Shown: positions 10,101 to 21,235, counted from the stretch's first letter. The stretch: DNA of 64,000 nt from Arctopsyche grandis (GCF_051622035.1 NC_135356.1:12696079-12760078), one strand, 5' to 3'. Numbers and translations: made by a program. The notes: generated by a model not told the origin, from the letters alone.

Positions 10101-12746
10101 CTGAGGGTTGGTGATAAGCTATCATCCATTTGTTTTAGACTTACATATATCCTTTAGTTTTTTGGGAACATCGCGAAGAGAGACCAGGACAGCCTGGAAA
10201 AATTGATCGTTCTGCGAAGCGGAGGAAGAGGGTGATGACCACTGTGAAGACCACGACAGGTCGCATTATGGAAGTCAGAAGATGGGAAACTCACGACCCT
10301 CATATGTGAAGAAAGCGACGGGAAAATATGTATATGTCGTCAGCATACAACATAGAAAATCCATTTTCTGATTTAAATTTTTCATTAAAAGTATTGAGAC
10401 AATAAATAATGGTTCAACACGGTTAATGGACTTCAGTTGTATGCCAATTATGTAATTTTCATTGAAAAGGCGTGTTTGAATGTAATAAGTGTAATCAAAA
10501 TGGCAGATACATTAAAGTAATTGAATGGATCAAATGATAGCAGGTAAGTCGATGAAACGGGCGTCGACGACCCAGATGTCGATATATCAAAGTTGAAAAC
10601 TTGATATTACAGCAGACCGCATAATTTAGTAATCAAAAGAATAGTATTGCACAAGTCGAACTTGAGCAACATATAAGAAGGTCTATATTTCAATTATTCT
10701 GAATATAATGTATGGATATTGAACTGTATGCGGACTGGATGAAGTTTCGGAAAACACTCCAATACAGAATATATGTACATAGAATTTACAGTTCTAGAAA
10801 GAAACAAAGGAAGACGAGGATTAAATAAACAGATCTCACGGCTTAAGAATCGTTTAGATGGTCTTGTCTGCGAGATGCCCCCACTTTCTAAGCTAACGCA
10901 CGGAGAAGTCAAGAGCAAACTTGAGATATATATGAAAGCACCGAATCATCACCCCCTTTCATCTACCCGGAATGGAATGAAAAATTATCTTTCCCAACAT
11001 ATGTATTACCAAAAGAAAGGCTCGGTGGTTGTGTTGATACTAAGCACCGAGAGGTCGCCGGGTTCGATCCTGTCAGCTGACATCGATTGAAAAGAATTTA
11101 TTCCGAGTATAATCTTTAATCCTGATGGTCAGACTTGGATCATTTCCTATCAGAGTTTGCCATTTTACCTGATTTCATCATTGAAGCTGTTCCTCCATCA
11201 AAATTGGCAAAAACCATCCTACCCACTGTCACCACTATTTTAATATGATTTCAAAAAATTTACTATATATAACATAGATGCCTCACTAATTTTCTTATAT
11301 TTTTATTTTATTTTATTTTTTACATAGATATATACCAGGAAGGCCTAGCAGGTAGACCCCAATGCGCTTTCCTAGATAATTAATTACAAACATTGCAGCA
11401 TTTTTATTATATAAATCGCTGTGTTTCGTGAGGCTGAAGAACACGAAATTAACAATTAATTAATTAATTAATTAATCCATAGAGACATCTCTGGATTTAG
11501 ACTAGTACATAAATTTTTACATATTGTACATAAATCAAATTCAGATATTTGTAACAGCGGGTAGGATGATTTTTGCCAATTTGATGAAGGAACCGTTTCA
11601 ACAATGAAATCAGATAAATTGGCAAACTCTGTTAGGAAACGATCGACTTGGAGTCACAAATATCCAAGTCTGACCAGCAGTATTAAAGATTAGCACGGGA
11701 TCGAACCCGATAACCTCTCAGTGCTAAACATAAACTAAACCACCGAGCCATACTGCTGAATATATATAGTATTTTTATTATGTTTATATGTATGTCTGGT
11801 CACAGTGACGCGTTAGAGTATTCTGTTATGTCACTGTGGTTAATATTTAAATAAATAAAACTGACATTATGTGTTTGTAGTGTTTCAACACCACTTATAT
11901 AAAAGAATAAATAAAAATCATACTTCTCCGTTCCATAAGTTGAGCTCTTGCATCTGTTCCATCAGACCGTCCGACATTTTATCTATCTTAGTTTGTATGG
12001 TGTACCCGTTTGAGAAATGCTTATGGGTTGATTCTATTTTAACGGCCGCCCAAAATTTGCCGCAAGTTTCTATGAGCCAACCTTCGTTAGGATCGACGAT
12101 GACGAAAGCGTTGTGATAAAATATATCCGGATCGTTCTCGGCACAAGGACCACCCTGTCCAAACTCGTTTAGTAAATTGGTAATCATGTCCACGCACCCT
12201 TCTGCAGACGAACACCTCTCTAAAGCGATTCTGCAAGTAGCAACGAAAGCAACGTGTATACATAATGCAACATTAACGATACAATATTGAATTACGGCGT
12301 AACTAAAGTATCAACCTGACGAGGTCCATGCCCAACAGTCGTTTAACACTACTATCGGCATCGTCTTCATTGTAACGCGATCTCAATGCAATGTTGCCGA
12401 TACAAACGTTTTTATCGTTTGATCCCATCTCGGCGCCCCACATCCACGCCGGTTTGCTCAGAATGACCGAATTCGTAGGGCCGTCGAATTCTGGAATCTC
12501 GATGTAAGTACACTGCAAAGGAAGAAAAGCGGTGAAATTGAAACGATGCAAAAATTGTAGTCGCAATATGGATTGAATATAGTTTAATTTTACTTTTAAG
12601 CTACCGCTATCCCGTTTGTTGCCCTTCGCGTATATGATCTCTTGAACTTCGTTCCGTGGTCTATGAGAATTTTTGGCAAAGACCACCTGCCCATTGCCAC
12701 CGGGTAGGACGACGAATATATCAGTGGGGATAATTGCTTTGGTCAT
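7191..12746 (-). CDS. SCRN: Secernin (peptidase family C69, Ntn-hydrolase fold)
   Basis: Six coding exons: 12594-12746, 12316-12512, 11924-12230, 9144-9335, 8939-9076 and 7191-7403. Every junction has GT-AG ends and keeps frame; total 399 residues (human SCRN1 is 414). Matching blocks along the chain: VVFAKNSHRPRNEVQEIIY, KPAWMWGAEMG, LLGMDLVR, NEFGQGG, WNGEGEFNF, LTGTPDPS and the C-terminal DCIETEVKFYR. Secernins are cytosolic proteins linked to exocytosis; peptidase activity is inferred from the fold, not well shown. Oddities: where vertebrate secernins have the N-terminal Cys of the Cys-Asp-Thr-Phe-Val type motif, this one reads Thr-Asp-Ile-Phe-Val (Thr8). About 20 residues found before the RRH/RNRHH block in vertebrates are missing, so a microexon in the 7404-8938 intron cannot be excluded. 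That intron holds a foldback element; the 9336-11923 intron holds LINE and SINE insertions. Confidence 0.94.
7511..8148. mobile_element. Foldback element in secernin intron
   Basis: The left end (GGTTCCACGGTGAAACAT region) mirrors the right end (TTTCATCGTGACACCAATTGG region). Both arms are built from degenerate short repeats around GACAAAATG and GACATAATGTTCAC. This resembles foldback transposons with internally repetitive arms. Confidence 0.75.
9485..10330 (+). mobile_element. RTE-type LINE reverse-transcriptase fragment
   Basis: Translation pieces [31 protein letters not shown], then (after frameshifts) YLRSMLSDDGACETELKKA and MWCWRRLLRIPWTARK are the C-terminal pol motifs of RTE-like elements. 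The RT core upstream is deleted and frames are broken. It lies in secernin intron 3, antisense to the gene. Confidence 0.88.
11018..11255 (+). mobile_element. tRNA-derived SINE, copy 1
   Basis: The head GGCTCGGTGGTT resembles an A box, and GGTTCGATCC at 11061-11070 is a perfect pol III B box. The body with CAGACTTGGAT and CATCCTACCCACTG is shared with 11553-11752 (inverted) and 38770-38945. Confidence 0.85.
11553..11752 (-). mobile_element. tRNA-derived SINE, copy 2 (inverted)
   Basis: Reverse orientation of the same SINE; the complement of the B box (GATCGAACCC) lies near 11698-11707, and GCTCGGTGG is at the far end. Together with copy 1 it makes an inverted pair around a 300-bp spacer. Confidence 0.85.
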
Positions 12747-12929
12747 TTTCAGTTGTTGATTTGTAGTTAAACCTTTGGAAAAAAATTAACAAATATAGAT
12801 TACATAGATTATGTGGTTAATTTTCTTAAAAATTTTAACCTAGATTAAACCGCAAATAATAAAAAATAAATCTCAGGTGAGTTATGTCATATCATATCAT
12901 ATCATTTATAAAATATAGCTATTCCGTCT

Positions 12930-13345
12930 GTCTGTCTCTGAGATAACGCTCGCCGTACTATAATAGTCGTTTCGATTCGACATATATATGTACGTCACAG
13001 CTAAACCATTGCCAAAACGTATATACGAATACAATAACAAAAGAAAAAAACTTCTATATATACTGATCACTACTAATGTTTCCACTTGGCAGAGAATTAT
13101 CCACCATCTATTGAAAATTTATTTAATTAATTGATTTTTCTATCGGTTTTTTATATTGTTTATATGTAGGTAGGTTGTTTTTTTACCATTTTTTTCATAT
13201 TAAATATATTTAAAAGGTATATGAAAAAAATTCGACCGCGTGAGGATCGACCAAAGGATAGACAAATTCGTTGTTTTTTTTTGAATAACTTAATATGCCA
13301 ACACCTATGTGATGATATTTCATCGGGTACAACACTAGTCATCGT
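12930..13345. repeat. Dispersed repeat family D, copy 1
   Basis: About 0.43 kb repeated almost in tandem with 13372-13815. Shared landmarks: CTCGCCGTACTATAAT, CATCTATTGAAAATTTATTT and the end CATCGGGTACAACACTAGT. No coding. Confidence 0.85.
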
Positions 13346-13371
13346 ATATTATATATATAATAGCGCTATTC

Positions 13372-13815
13372 TATGTATCTGTGTGGGATAACACTCGCCG
13401 TACTATAATCGATTCGACATATGTAAGTCACAGCTAAAACACTGCCAACAAAACGTACTAATATAATAACAGATCAAGAAAAAACTTCTATATGTACTGT
13501 TTGCTACCAATGTTTCCTCTAGGAGAATAGTCTAGGAGCTAAATTTAACGCCATCTATTGAAAATTTATTTAATTAATTAATTAATTTTTCTATTGCCGT
13601 TTTATGTTGTTTATATGTAGGTAGTTAAGTAGTTTTTACCATTTTTTTTTTAATATTAAACAATTAAATATAAATATTAAATTAAATATATTTGAAAAAA
13701 ATTCGACTGCTTGCGGATCAAACACAGGACGGACACATTTCTTTTATTTATTTTTTATTTAATAACTTAATATGCCATAACCCATGCGATGATATTTCAT
13801 CGGGCACAACACTAG
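13372..13815. repeat. Dispersed repeat family D, copy 2
   Basis: Same element as 12930-13345, ending CATCGGGCACAACACTAGT. Diverged, with indels in the A/T runs. Confidence 0.85.
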
Positions 13816-13846
13816 TGAATACATAAATTCAATTCCAAATAATTAA

Positions 13847-13928
13847 CCGCTTAGACGCCCTGCCGACGCGCTGAGCGTATTATAGATACGGCAGTTTGCG
13901 CCTTAAGGCGCTTTGGGCAGCTAAGCGG
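13847..13928. mobile_element. 82-bp TTAA-flanked MITE
   Basis: TTAA lies on both sides. The ends CCGCTTAGACGCCC and, inverted, CCGCTTAGCTGCCC pair, and the centre is itself palindromic (GCGCCTTAAGGCGC). Tiny piggyBac-type MITE. Confidence 0.75.
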
Positions 13929-14599
13929 TTAATAATCCTAATTGAAATAACTGTCTGATTGCATTTATTACGACTTGGTTGGTCTGTGTTGCCACTCCTA
14001 CGAATGCATCAGTGTTGCTACAAGATACATAACTGGCTAGCTAACAGAAGACTCGCTATCCGCTACAACTTATTACAATGAGTTAATATTATATTCGAAA
14101 CGATCTAGCATGAGACTTACGTAAAATGTACATGCTATCACATTCACCCCTTCACGCGATGACCAATTACATTTCGTTTCAGTTTCGCATTGGATTTTGG
14201 TCAAGAAATACAACATTATTCGTGTGTATAGCGATCGGTAGAATTTGACTTTTGTTTTTGTTACTTTTGTGTTCGTGTTTCGTATTTTGAAATATTCACA
14301 TTAATAAAATTGTAATATAAAATACGTAAGTTGTTGATATTATTAATTTATTTTTGGAATACGTTTGTATTTTACATTAATGGAGATTTATATTTTTTTA
14401 ACATAATGCAATCCTTAACTTTTAGCAATATTGTCCAATTAATTCTCCCTACTTCATCTTAATATACTTTTATACTTCCGATCCATCCACTCGCTCCACT
14501 ACGTCAGCTATTCAAACTCACCCCCATGTTTCGTTTCCTTTCTCTCATTATTATATGTACATACTGAAAAAGCAACGTTCTATTCTATTCGGTGTATAA

Positions 14600-15205
14600 A
14601 GGTGCAGACACTTAGCATTGTACGCTGTACGTGTTTTTTTTATTTTTAGATAGTATTGCATATGCAAAAAAAAACGCTAATACGTCTAATCCATGCCTAA
14701 TCCTTGGCAAAACTCATCCCCTGGAGTGTTTTCGGTGAAATTTTTTCCTTGTATTGATATAGATTTGACAAAAACTTGTCGAAATAATAAGATCGTACGA
14801 ATTAAAATCCATTTATATTATCCAGCTCTGCAAGCACAGCAGTGCACGGAAAAGATTACTTTTATTTATACTATACAGCAGCCCCAGTTTCGATACGTTC
14901 AGGCTTGTTTTGGCCGAGTTCGAGGCAAAATCGGCTTACATATATGTACATACTCGTACATTGCAGAGTGCGACGATACGGCACAATATTGCTTGCGTCG
15001 AGTCAATATTGTCACAATGGCGTCGTCCACACACACGGTATCTACACCCGATATTTACGAAATTTTCCATATCCAGTTCCCATATTGCAACCTGTGGTTG
15101 CTATTTAGGAACTGGTTATGGAAAATTTCGGGTGTAGATACCGTGTGTGTGGACGACGCCAACGTAAAGTTTCCGAAAATATTCATATGCACATATGCAC
15201 TTTCG
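14600..15205. repeat. Dispersed repeat family E, copy 1, with nested hairpin
   Basis: Shares CCTGGAGTGTTTTCGGTGA with 15650-15780, and CAAAATCGGCTTACATATA and CGACGATACGGC with 63838-64000. Inside, 15018-15162 is a near-perfect inverted repeat (arms starting GGCGTCGTCCACACACACGG), so the open frames here are repeat-derived. Confidence 0.75.
15018..15162. mobile_element. Hairpin MITE
   Basis: The arms GGCGTCGTCCACACACACGG and ATCTACACCCGA are repeated as reverse complement across a loop of about 40 bases. Confidence 0.85.
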
Positions 15206-15211
15206 TTATGA

Positions 15212-15330
15212 CTAGAGGTAGGATAGCCAAGGTGCCGATCATTGTTCCATTGTTGTAAATCATTTGTAAAAAGGTTCGGCAATACATTTACAACATTTGA
15301 ACAATACGCGGCACCCTCTGGGTCCGGACT
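15212..15330. mobile_element. Palindromic MITE family F, copy 1
   Basis: Imperfect palindrome around AAAGGTTCGGCAA, with GTGCCG...TGTTC arms. The same plan and sequence occur at 19476-19620. Confidence 0.7.
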
Positions 15331-15639
15331 TTAGTTATGACGCGTGCACTCGCCACTATGACGTCACGTCGTGCGTGAATATTTCCACAGTGACCAAAGA
15401 AAACCGGTTCTGATTGATACATGACATGTAATATAGTGTCAGTTACTGCTAAATATTACGGAACGTGTGAATGTGTCCATATATAATGTACCAAAGAAGT
15501 ACTGCTGTATACGCGCAGTTGCCGGCCTGAGCTGTGCCAGTATAAACAGACCTTGAATAATGACACGTAGAACCGCCTATCACAGCTAAAGTCTACCTAA
15601 ACGCGCCGTGCCGTACTATTCAGTGTGTTCTTACCATTA

Positions 15640-16010
15640 GGGCGAAAACACACTGAGTGGTACGTGTTTTTTTTAGATATTTTTAAACATATACATACAT
15701 AGTATACAATCCCAAATATCCCCCCTGGAGTGTATTCGGTGATATTTTATCCTTGCTTGACAGTGATCAATAGCCGTGAATCCCATATTTGAATAAATAA
15801 AGGAGAAACATATGCACTCTGCACGTGCAACTACACCCGAATTCGGTTTGGATAACAGCACTGTCACAGCGTGGAGCCAAGGACGTGACGTTTCATACCA
15901 CTCAGTGTGTTTTCGCCGATAGACTTTTTGGTATTTACTGCCCAAGTTTCGCATAGGAATAGATACTAAAAGTTCACGCTTGTACGATTGTTTCATACAT
16001 GCAATTTATA
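15640..16010. repeat. Dispersed repeat family E, copy 2
   Basis: Shares GTACGTGTTTTTTTTA and CCTGGAGTGTATTCGGTGA with copy 1. The ends at 15630-15660 and 15895-15915 (ACACTGAGTGGTA and its complement) are inverted. Confidence 0.65.
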
Positions 16011-16069
16011 CATTTTTACTTTATCTTTTTTGTATGTTAGTTGAAATTTTATAGTATTTTTTTATTTAT

Positions 16070-16380
16070 TACTAGCTGAACCCGACATGCGTTGCAATGC
16101 CACAATATCGCATGCAATTCCCGTTCCCGTTCCCATTCTCGTTTTTCCCGTTCCCGAGCTAAAGTCGTGGTAATCTCACTTATCCAGCGTTTAACAGCGG
16201 AAAAACGCAGGCGGCGATTTCAAACTATTCAATTGTTTGTTTATTTTACCCTAACAACGCAGGTGGCGACGCGAAAATATTGCGTTGCAATGCCACTCAT
16301 TCTCGTTTTTCCCGTTTCCGTTCCCGTTTTTGGTCCGTTTTTGGTTGTGAATATGTTTAGAGCAATACCAAAGTAAAGTT
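16070..16380. repeat. Repeat rich in CCCGTTCCCGTT, possible old LINE or SINE piece
   Basis: Begins TACTAGCTGAACCCGACATG, a head type seen in many insect interspersed repeats. It contains two GTTGCAATGCCAC blocks and short CCGTTCCCG runs. Class uncertain. Confidence 0.45.
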
Positions 16381-16436
16381 ATAAAAATTTAATGGTAGCA
16401 AACCATATATGAACTTTTGTTTGATATCATTAAATT

Positions 16437-16652
16437 TTATAAGGATTGTAAATAGGTGTTTGAGCTATTTTTCCTATTATGCTGTAGATTAACATTAGAA
16501 TAATATAATACTATGATTACTAACCAAATTAAATTAAATTGTAAAATAGAAAATGATCAGTAGATCAGTAGCTATTAAAATAGATATAAGATGTATTGTG
16601 AACATAATTTCGTAATAATAAAAAGCATTTAAAAATCAAAAAAAAAATTAAA
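16437..16652 (+). mobile_element. Jockey-like LINE 3' end, copy 1
   Basis: 3' UTR sequence beginning AAGGATTGTAAATAGGTGTT and ending in AAAAATCAAA repeats, the same as 52590-52890 and 54300-54755. Confidence 0.75.
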
Positions 16653-16654
16653 TG

Positions 16655-18385
16655 TTATAGGTTTATTTAAGTACTACGCTACGTATATAAAACCATTCAC
16701 AATTTCTGTTACTTTGTCTGCAGAAAAAGCGATTTAAAAGAAGTAGCAATATTTTAAAATCCGCTCGGCACTCATTATATTTTCAAACCCATCTCATTGT
16801 GCTCGAGTTCTATTTTTATAAAAATGACTACAATGAAATGCGACTTTATTGTATAAAATGAACCACAATAGGCTTCAGACTCGGCAGCGAGTCACTATTA
16901 TAAGAAAAATTCTAAAAATATTAAGAATAATTTGGAAAAAGGTATGAATATAACGTAATCATTCTTTTTTATAGGATCGAAATTATAGTCTATCAAAAGT
17001 AAATTAATATCGATTTAATAAAAAATTTCTTACCAAATTGTAATATTTTAAGTAAATTAATGCCGATTTTTTTTTTATCAAAAACAAAATATATACAGTT
17101 ATATAATATATCTACATGGCTTTTTTTCCGAGCATTAAGTCAGCTTAAAAGATTAATGCCCTGAAATAATATAACAATGGCACCAAATTTTTCGTATTAT
17201 TGGTAATGATAAATACGCGTTTTAATAATAATAATAATAGCTTTTATTCCAGACGATGAGGAGAATAGTGCAATCCCCAACGCCCATATAAATAATATAT
17301 AGATAGTAAAAAAAGTATTGAAAAATAGTAAACAAAAAAATAAATAAATAAATACATAAGTAAATATATAAATATTACTGATAATAAATAATAATAATAA
17401 TTATTATAATAAATAAATAATAATAAATAATAATAATTATTATTATTATAATAAATAAATAATAATAATTTTATGTCTATTCAAGGCGGTCGGTGTAGCA
17501 GTTCCATCCATCGAACATACAATGAAGAATGCAAATGAGAAGATGCAGCAGCAAGAAGACAATTAGGCGATAAAAATATACGAAGACGTAGAGAGGCCGC
17601 TCTCATCCTGAGAATGGCTTCAAAGTGAGGCACATGCCCTTCTACAAACATTTGCGACGCGCTACAGCTCCTAGGTAACCCGAAAAGAGCACGGTAACAG
17701 TTGTTTTAGAGTAGCATTGGGAAAATTGAATCCTGAATAAACCCATTTCTACAGTCCTAATGACGATAGATATATAAATTGAACCTGTAGCGGCTCTATG
17801 ACATGGTCGGGTTTCGGTCACCATCCTGCGAGCTGGGACCAACTCGGCCATGTTGCTCGCTGCTCAACTACTTCTTTCCCAACTGTCATATTAAATAGTC
17901 GTGTATACAACAAAAAATGAAGCTAATATTTCAACTCATCGATGACTATTCCGAAAACTCTTTTTTTTTCTCAATTTTATTTCATTTATTATTATAATAA
18001 ATACATTATAAATGGATAATGAATAACAATAACAAATTAAAGACCAATGTGACCATCTCATGAAACTGACTTTTGTATGTTAAACATGACTGTTTAAAGT
18101 GAAAATTGAAATACAGCTTCTTTACAGTTGAATTCGACCTTATAAATTATATTTCTCAAACTGTGGTGATTGTTGAATTCAATTTGAATAATAAAAAGGC
18201 ATGATGTGTGAAAAAAAATCAGCTAATTACAATATCTGGGGATTTGAAATGGATATTATCGATAAATTCCTTGGGAAAAAAAAGTTGAGCTTTAAGCCTT
18301 TATATATATATATATTTTTTTTTAGTCAATTTATATATATTTTAATTTATTTATCGATATTTTGATATCGGTATGTTGGTATAGG
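16655..18385. other. AT-rich intergenic with ATT microsatellite
   Basis: Degenerate ATT/AAT runs at about 17221-17475. No gene recognised. It holds the decayed LTR at 17786-17910. Confidence 0.6.
17786..17910 (+). mobile_element. Diverged LTR related to the 42.3-43.4 kb element
   Basis: Starts TGTAGCGGCTCTATGACATG and continues TCCTGCGAGCTGGGACCAAC and CTGTCATATTAAATA, collinear with the 162-bp LTR at 42334-42495 but clearly older. No partner LTR was found. Confidence 0.65.
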
Positions 18386-18776
18386 GTCTACGTGACGAGA
18401 CAGAATGTTAAATGACAGAAAACGCAAATATCGGAAGGCAAAGATCGAAAATCGAAAGATCTTAAGTCGAAAGATCAAAAAAAAAAATGGTGCATGGTAA
18501 ACGGTACATACTCACTTAATTTGCGCGAGCAGGATACAACAGGAACAAGAGGAACATGCTTTTCCTCCCGTATCCTGCGCGCGCACATTAATACGGGAGT
18601 AAAAGCCTGTTCCTCTTGTTCCTGTTGTATCCTGCTCGCGCAAATTAGGTGAGTATGTACCGTTTACCGTGCACCATTTTTTTTTGATCTTTCGACTTAA
18701 GATCTTTCGATTTTCGATCTTTGCCTTCCGATATTTGCGTTTTCTGTCATTTAACATTCTGTCTCGTCACGGTGAC
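18386..18776. mobile_element. Long palindrome family B, copy 1
   Basis: About 390 bp that reads almost the same on both strands. Outer arms: GTGACGAGACAGAATGTTAA and GCAAATATCGGAAGGCAAAG. Inner arms: AATTTGCGCGAGCAGGATAC and ACAGGAACAAGAGGAACA. Copies at 20533-20892 and 37288-37632. Confidence 0.92.
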
Positions 18777-20064
18777 CGGTTGGTATAATATCTATGAATG
18801 TTAGTTTGAAATTGAATATATATTTTTTTGTATGATATTTGGAGGATTTAAAAACACATATATTGTTTTTAAGGCCTATAATGAGTTATCATAATAATAG
18901 AATGCAATTTAAAAATCAATATAGCCTTTATATATTTAATTCGATGTATTTGTATGCTGAAACGAAGAACCAATATTGTTAGAATATAATTCAACTACAA
19001 AATTATAATATGTATTTTTTGTAAAATAAATTGACGAATAACGATGAAACTATTAAAATGTAAGGATTAACTAAAAACCTTAAACTAATTAAAAACCTAC
19101 ATATAAGGATTTAATAGATTTGAATATACATATATAAAATCCAGCTTGATCGTGTCCTGTAAAGTTTTCCAATATAAATCTGACAATAAATCATACAGCT
19201 CTATATAAAATTAGCACCGACAAAAATCCAAACAAATTATAATCCATTCCCATTTCAAATTCTTTCTGTTCCAGAAGGCAAAAAAGAAACTGCTAGATAT
19301 TAATACCTTTCCAAAAACAACTAATGCGTACATTAAATATTACGTGATGGAGTCTGGTATGTTATTATTATAATCGAGTATTATAATTATAATATAATAA
19401 AATTTCAGTTCAGAGAAAATATTCATACTTAGATCAATTGGAAACCCTCCGATACTGAAATTGTATGATCACTAGAGCCCGGAATCTGAAGGGGCTGTTT
19501 ATTGTTCAAAGATTGTAAATGCATTGTTAAAGGTTTGCCGAACCTTTTTTACAAAGCATTTACAAGAATTGAACAATAGGCGGCACGTTTCCGACCCCTT
19601 CAGATTCCGATCTCTAATGATCACTTATCAATAACCATTGGATCGTTTCTATTACATATACGTACATAGAAGCCTGGCTGACTGAATGATTCCATCAAAG
19701 AGGATATCAATATATGCATAAATTTTAATAACAAAATCGTCTTAAGCTCTTTGTTCTATAATGACTTTGTTCTGCAATGATCACTACGTCAATACATCAA
19801 CCAAAAAGCTACGACAACTTTGAAAGGAGAACGTACTCCTCAACGGGAGAAAGTGCGACTGCTACGATCTCGAACAAATAAAATCTGAACGATCGGTCAA
19901 CGAACGTTTCAGACATTTCATGACGATGTGTGCCGCAAAATGACACATTCCATTTGCAGACATTCAGAAAAAATAAATGCGTGCACAATTTCAATCGAAA
20001 GTTGAAAGAGAAAGGGGGTGGGGAGGGGGCGAGGCTCCGAAGACACATTACCACCTTCCCCACC
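18777..20064. other. Intergenic, no gene seen
   Basis: AT-rich apart from the MITE at 19476-19620. A short purine-rich block (GGGGGTGGGGAGGGGGCGAGG-like) at about 20014-20034 borders the GC-rich island. Confidence 0.5.
19476..19620. mobile_element. Palindromic MITE family F, copy 2
   Basis: The outer arms GGAATCTGAAGGGG and CCCCTTCAGATTCC and the inner TTGTTCAAAG and GAATTGAACAA arms pair; the centre is GGTTTGCCGAACC. Flanked by TGATCACTA-like sequence on both sides. Confidence 0.8.
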
Positions 20065-20067
20065 CCC

Positions 20068-20178
20068 CTACTTGCACAAATCTAAGTTAACGGCATCCTG
20101 TGGATTAGGATGACACAATGGCATATTTTCCATCGTGAGCTCGTCTCCGAGATTTAATTTGACGGGAGTGACATATAC
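20068..20178 (-). CDS. Putative terminal exon or GC-rich promoter/first exon
   Basis: Unrecognised. On the minus strand TTTTTACAG at 20179-20187 is followed by 36 open codons (VYVTPVKLNLGDELTMENMP, then a short tail ending DLCK) and TAG. The block 20065-20530 is GC- and CpG-rich, unlike its surroundings. A second minus-strand reading starts with ATG at 20305 (MAINKLTPILATLARR). CAG|GTATATG at 20178 would also serve as a donor, so this may be a 5' exon, perhaps noncoding, for the secernin gene to the left, whose ATG exon has an acceptor-like CCAAAG just upstream. Confidence 0.3.
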   Translation of the reverse strand, partial: VYVTPVKLNLGDELTMENMPLCHPNPQDAVNLDLCK

Positions 20179-20532
20179 CTGTAAAAATCGAGCGAAGGAC
20201 TCCCGGAAAGCGTGCGACACGTTCGAAAGCCGGCCGCCGACTGAAGGCGCAGTGATCGCGACGTGCCAGCGTTGCCAAAATGGGTGTCAACTTGTTTATG
20301 GCCATCGAAAACGCGAATTATCCATTTCAATGTTTAAATATTGCACATTCAATTTTCTTTGATTGTTTTGCGTTATTGTTTTTAATTGGACGCTCTATTG
20401 ATTTCATTCGATATTCATGGTTTTATAATTTAGGCGACATGGCAACGTCGCAAGTATGACGCGCAGTGCAGCCAACCTGTCCACTTCGCGATCGAAATGC
20501 GACATTTCTGTCCGCGACATTTCTCGCGACCG

Positions 20533-20892
20533 GTCTCCGTCACGAGCCAGAATGTTAAATTACAGAAAATACAAATATCGGAAGGTAAAGATCGAAAATC
20601 GAAAGATTTAAAAAAAGGGTGCATGGTAAACGGTACATACTCACTTAATTTGCGCGAGCAGGATACAACAGGAACAAGAGGAACAGGCTTTTCCTCCCGT
20701 ATTAATGTGCGCGAGCAGAATACGGGAGGAAAAGCATGTTCCTCTTGTTCCTGTTGTATCCTGCTCGCGCAAATTAAGTGAGTATGTACCGTTTACCATG
20801 CATCATTTTTTTTTTTTGATCTTTCGATTTTCGATCTTTGCCTTCCGATATTTGTGTTTTCTGTAATTTAACATTCTGTCTCGTCACGTAGA
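20533..20892. mobile_element. Long palindrome family B, copy 2
   Basis: Same arms as copy 1. Here the left outer arm is shortened (GAAAGATTTAAAAAAAGGGT) and the central loop has lost one CGCGCGC variant. Confidence 0.92.
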
Positions 20893-20896
20893 CCCA

Positions 20897-21232
20897 TATA
20901 TAATACATAGATGGGCCCTGACGCCTGCTTTTGGTCGGAGATCTTGTCGTCACTAATTGAGGAGTGCGGGGGGTTTAACTGGCGGGGAAGTTGGGGGGAA
21001 AAAAAAGGTTTTTTTCCCTACGACGCAGCGGTCGTCGTTTTTTTCACCACTTCCCCGCTAGTTAAACCCCCGCACCTCTCAGTTAGTGACGACAAGATCT
21101 CCGCAATATCTATGCAATATCGACCTTCCGACTTAGAAGCTAACTAGTTACTGAGAGAAAGTGTGCATGCGCCAACAGAGAGACCGGCATAAAACGTGAG
21201 GGCGTATCTATGTATTATACATCTATGCGGTA
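20897..21232. mobile_element. Dispersed element family C, copy 2
   Basis: The ends TACATAGATGGGCCCTGACG and the complementary TGAGGGCGTATCTATGTATT are inverted. Internal inverted CTTCCCCGCTAGTTAAACCC blocks surround an A/T core. Confidence 0.8.
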
Positions 21233-21235
21233 GAA

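Noticed and set aside
11018-11090. Functional tRNA gene
   Set aside because: B box is perfect but the head does not fold into a complete cloverleaf and it is attached to a repeated SINE body.
14693-15211. 172-codon plus-strand frame
   Set aside because: It lies in dispersed repeat family E and a hairpin MITE; parts read through an inverted repeat.
18512-20781. Frames with the repeated peptide [14 protein letters not shown] in two places
   Set aside because: Identical because both lie in palindrome family B, not because of a gene family.
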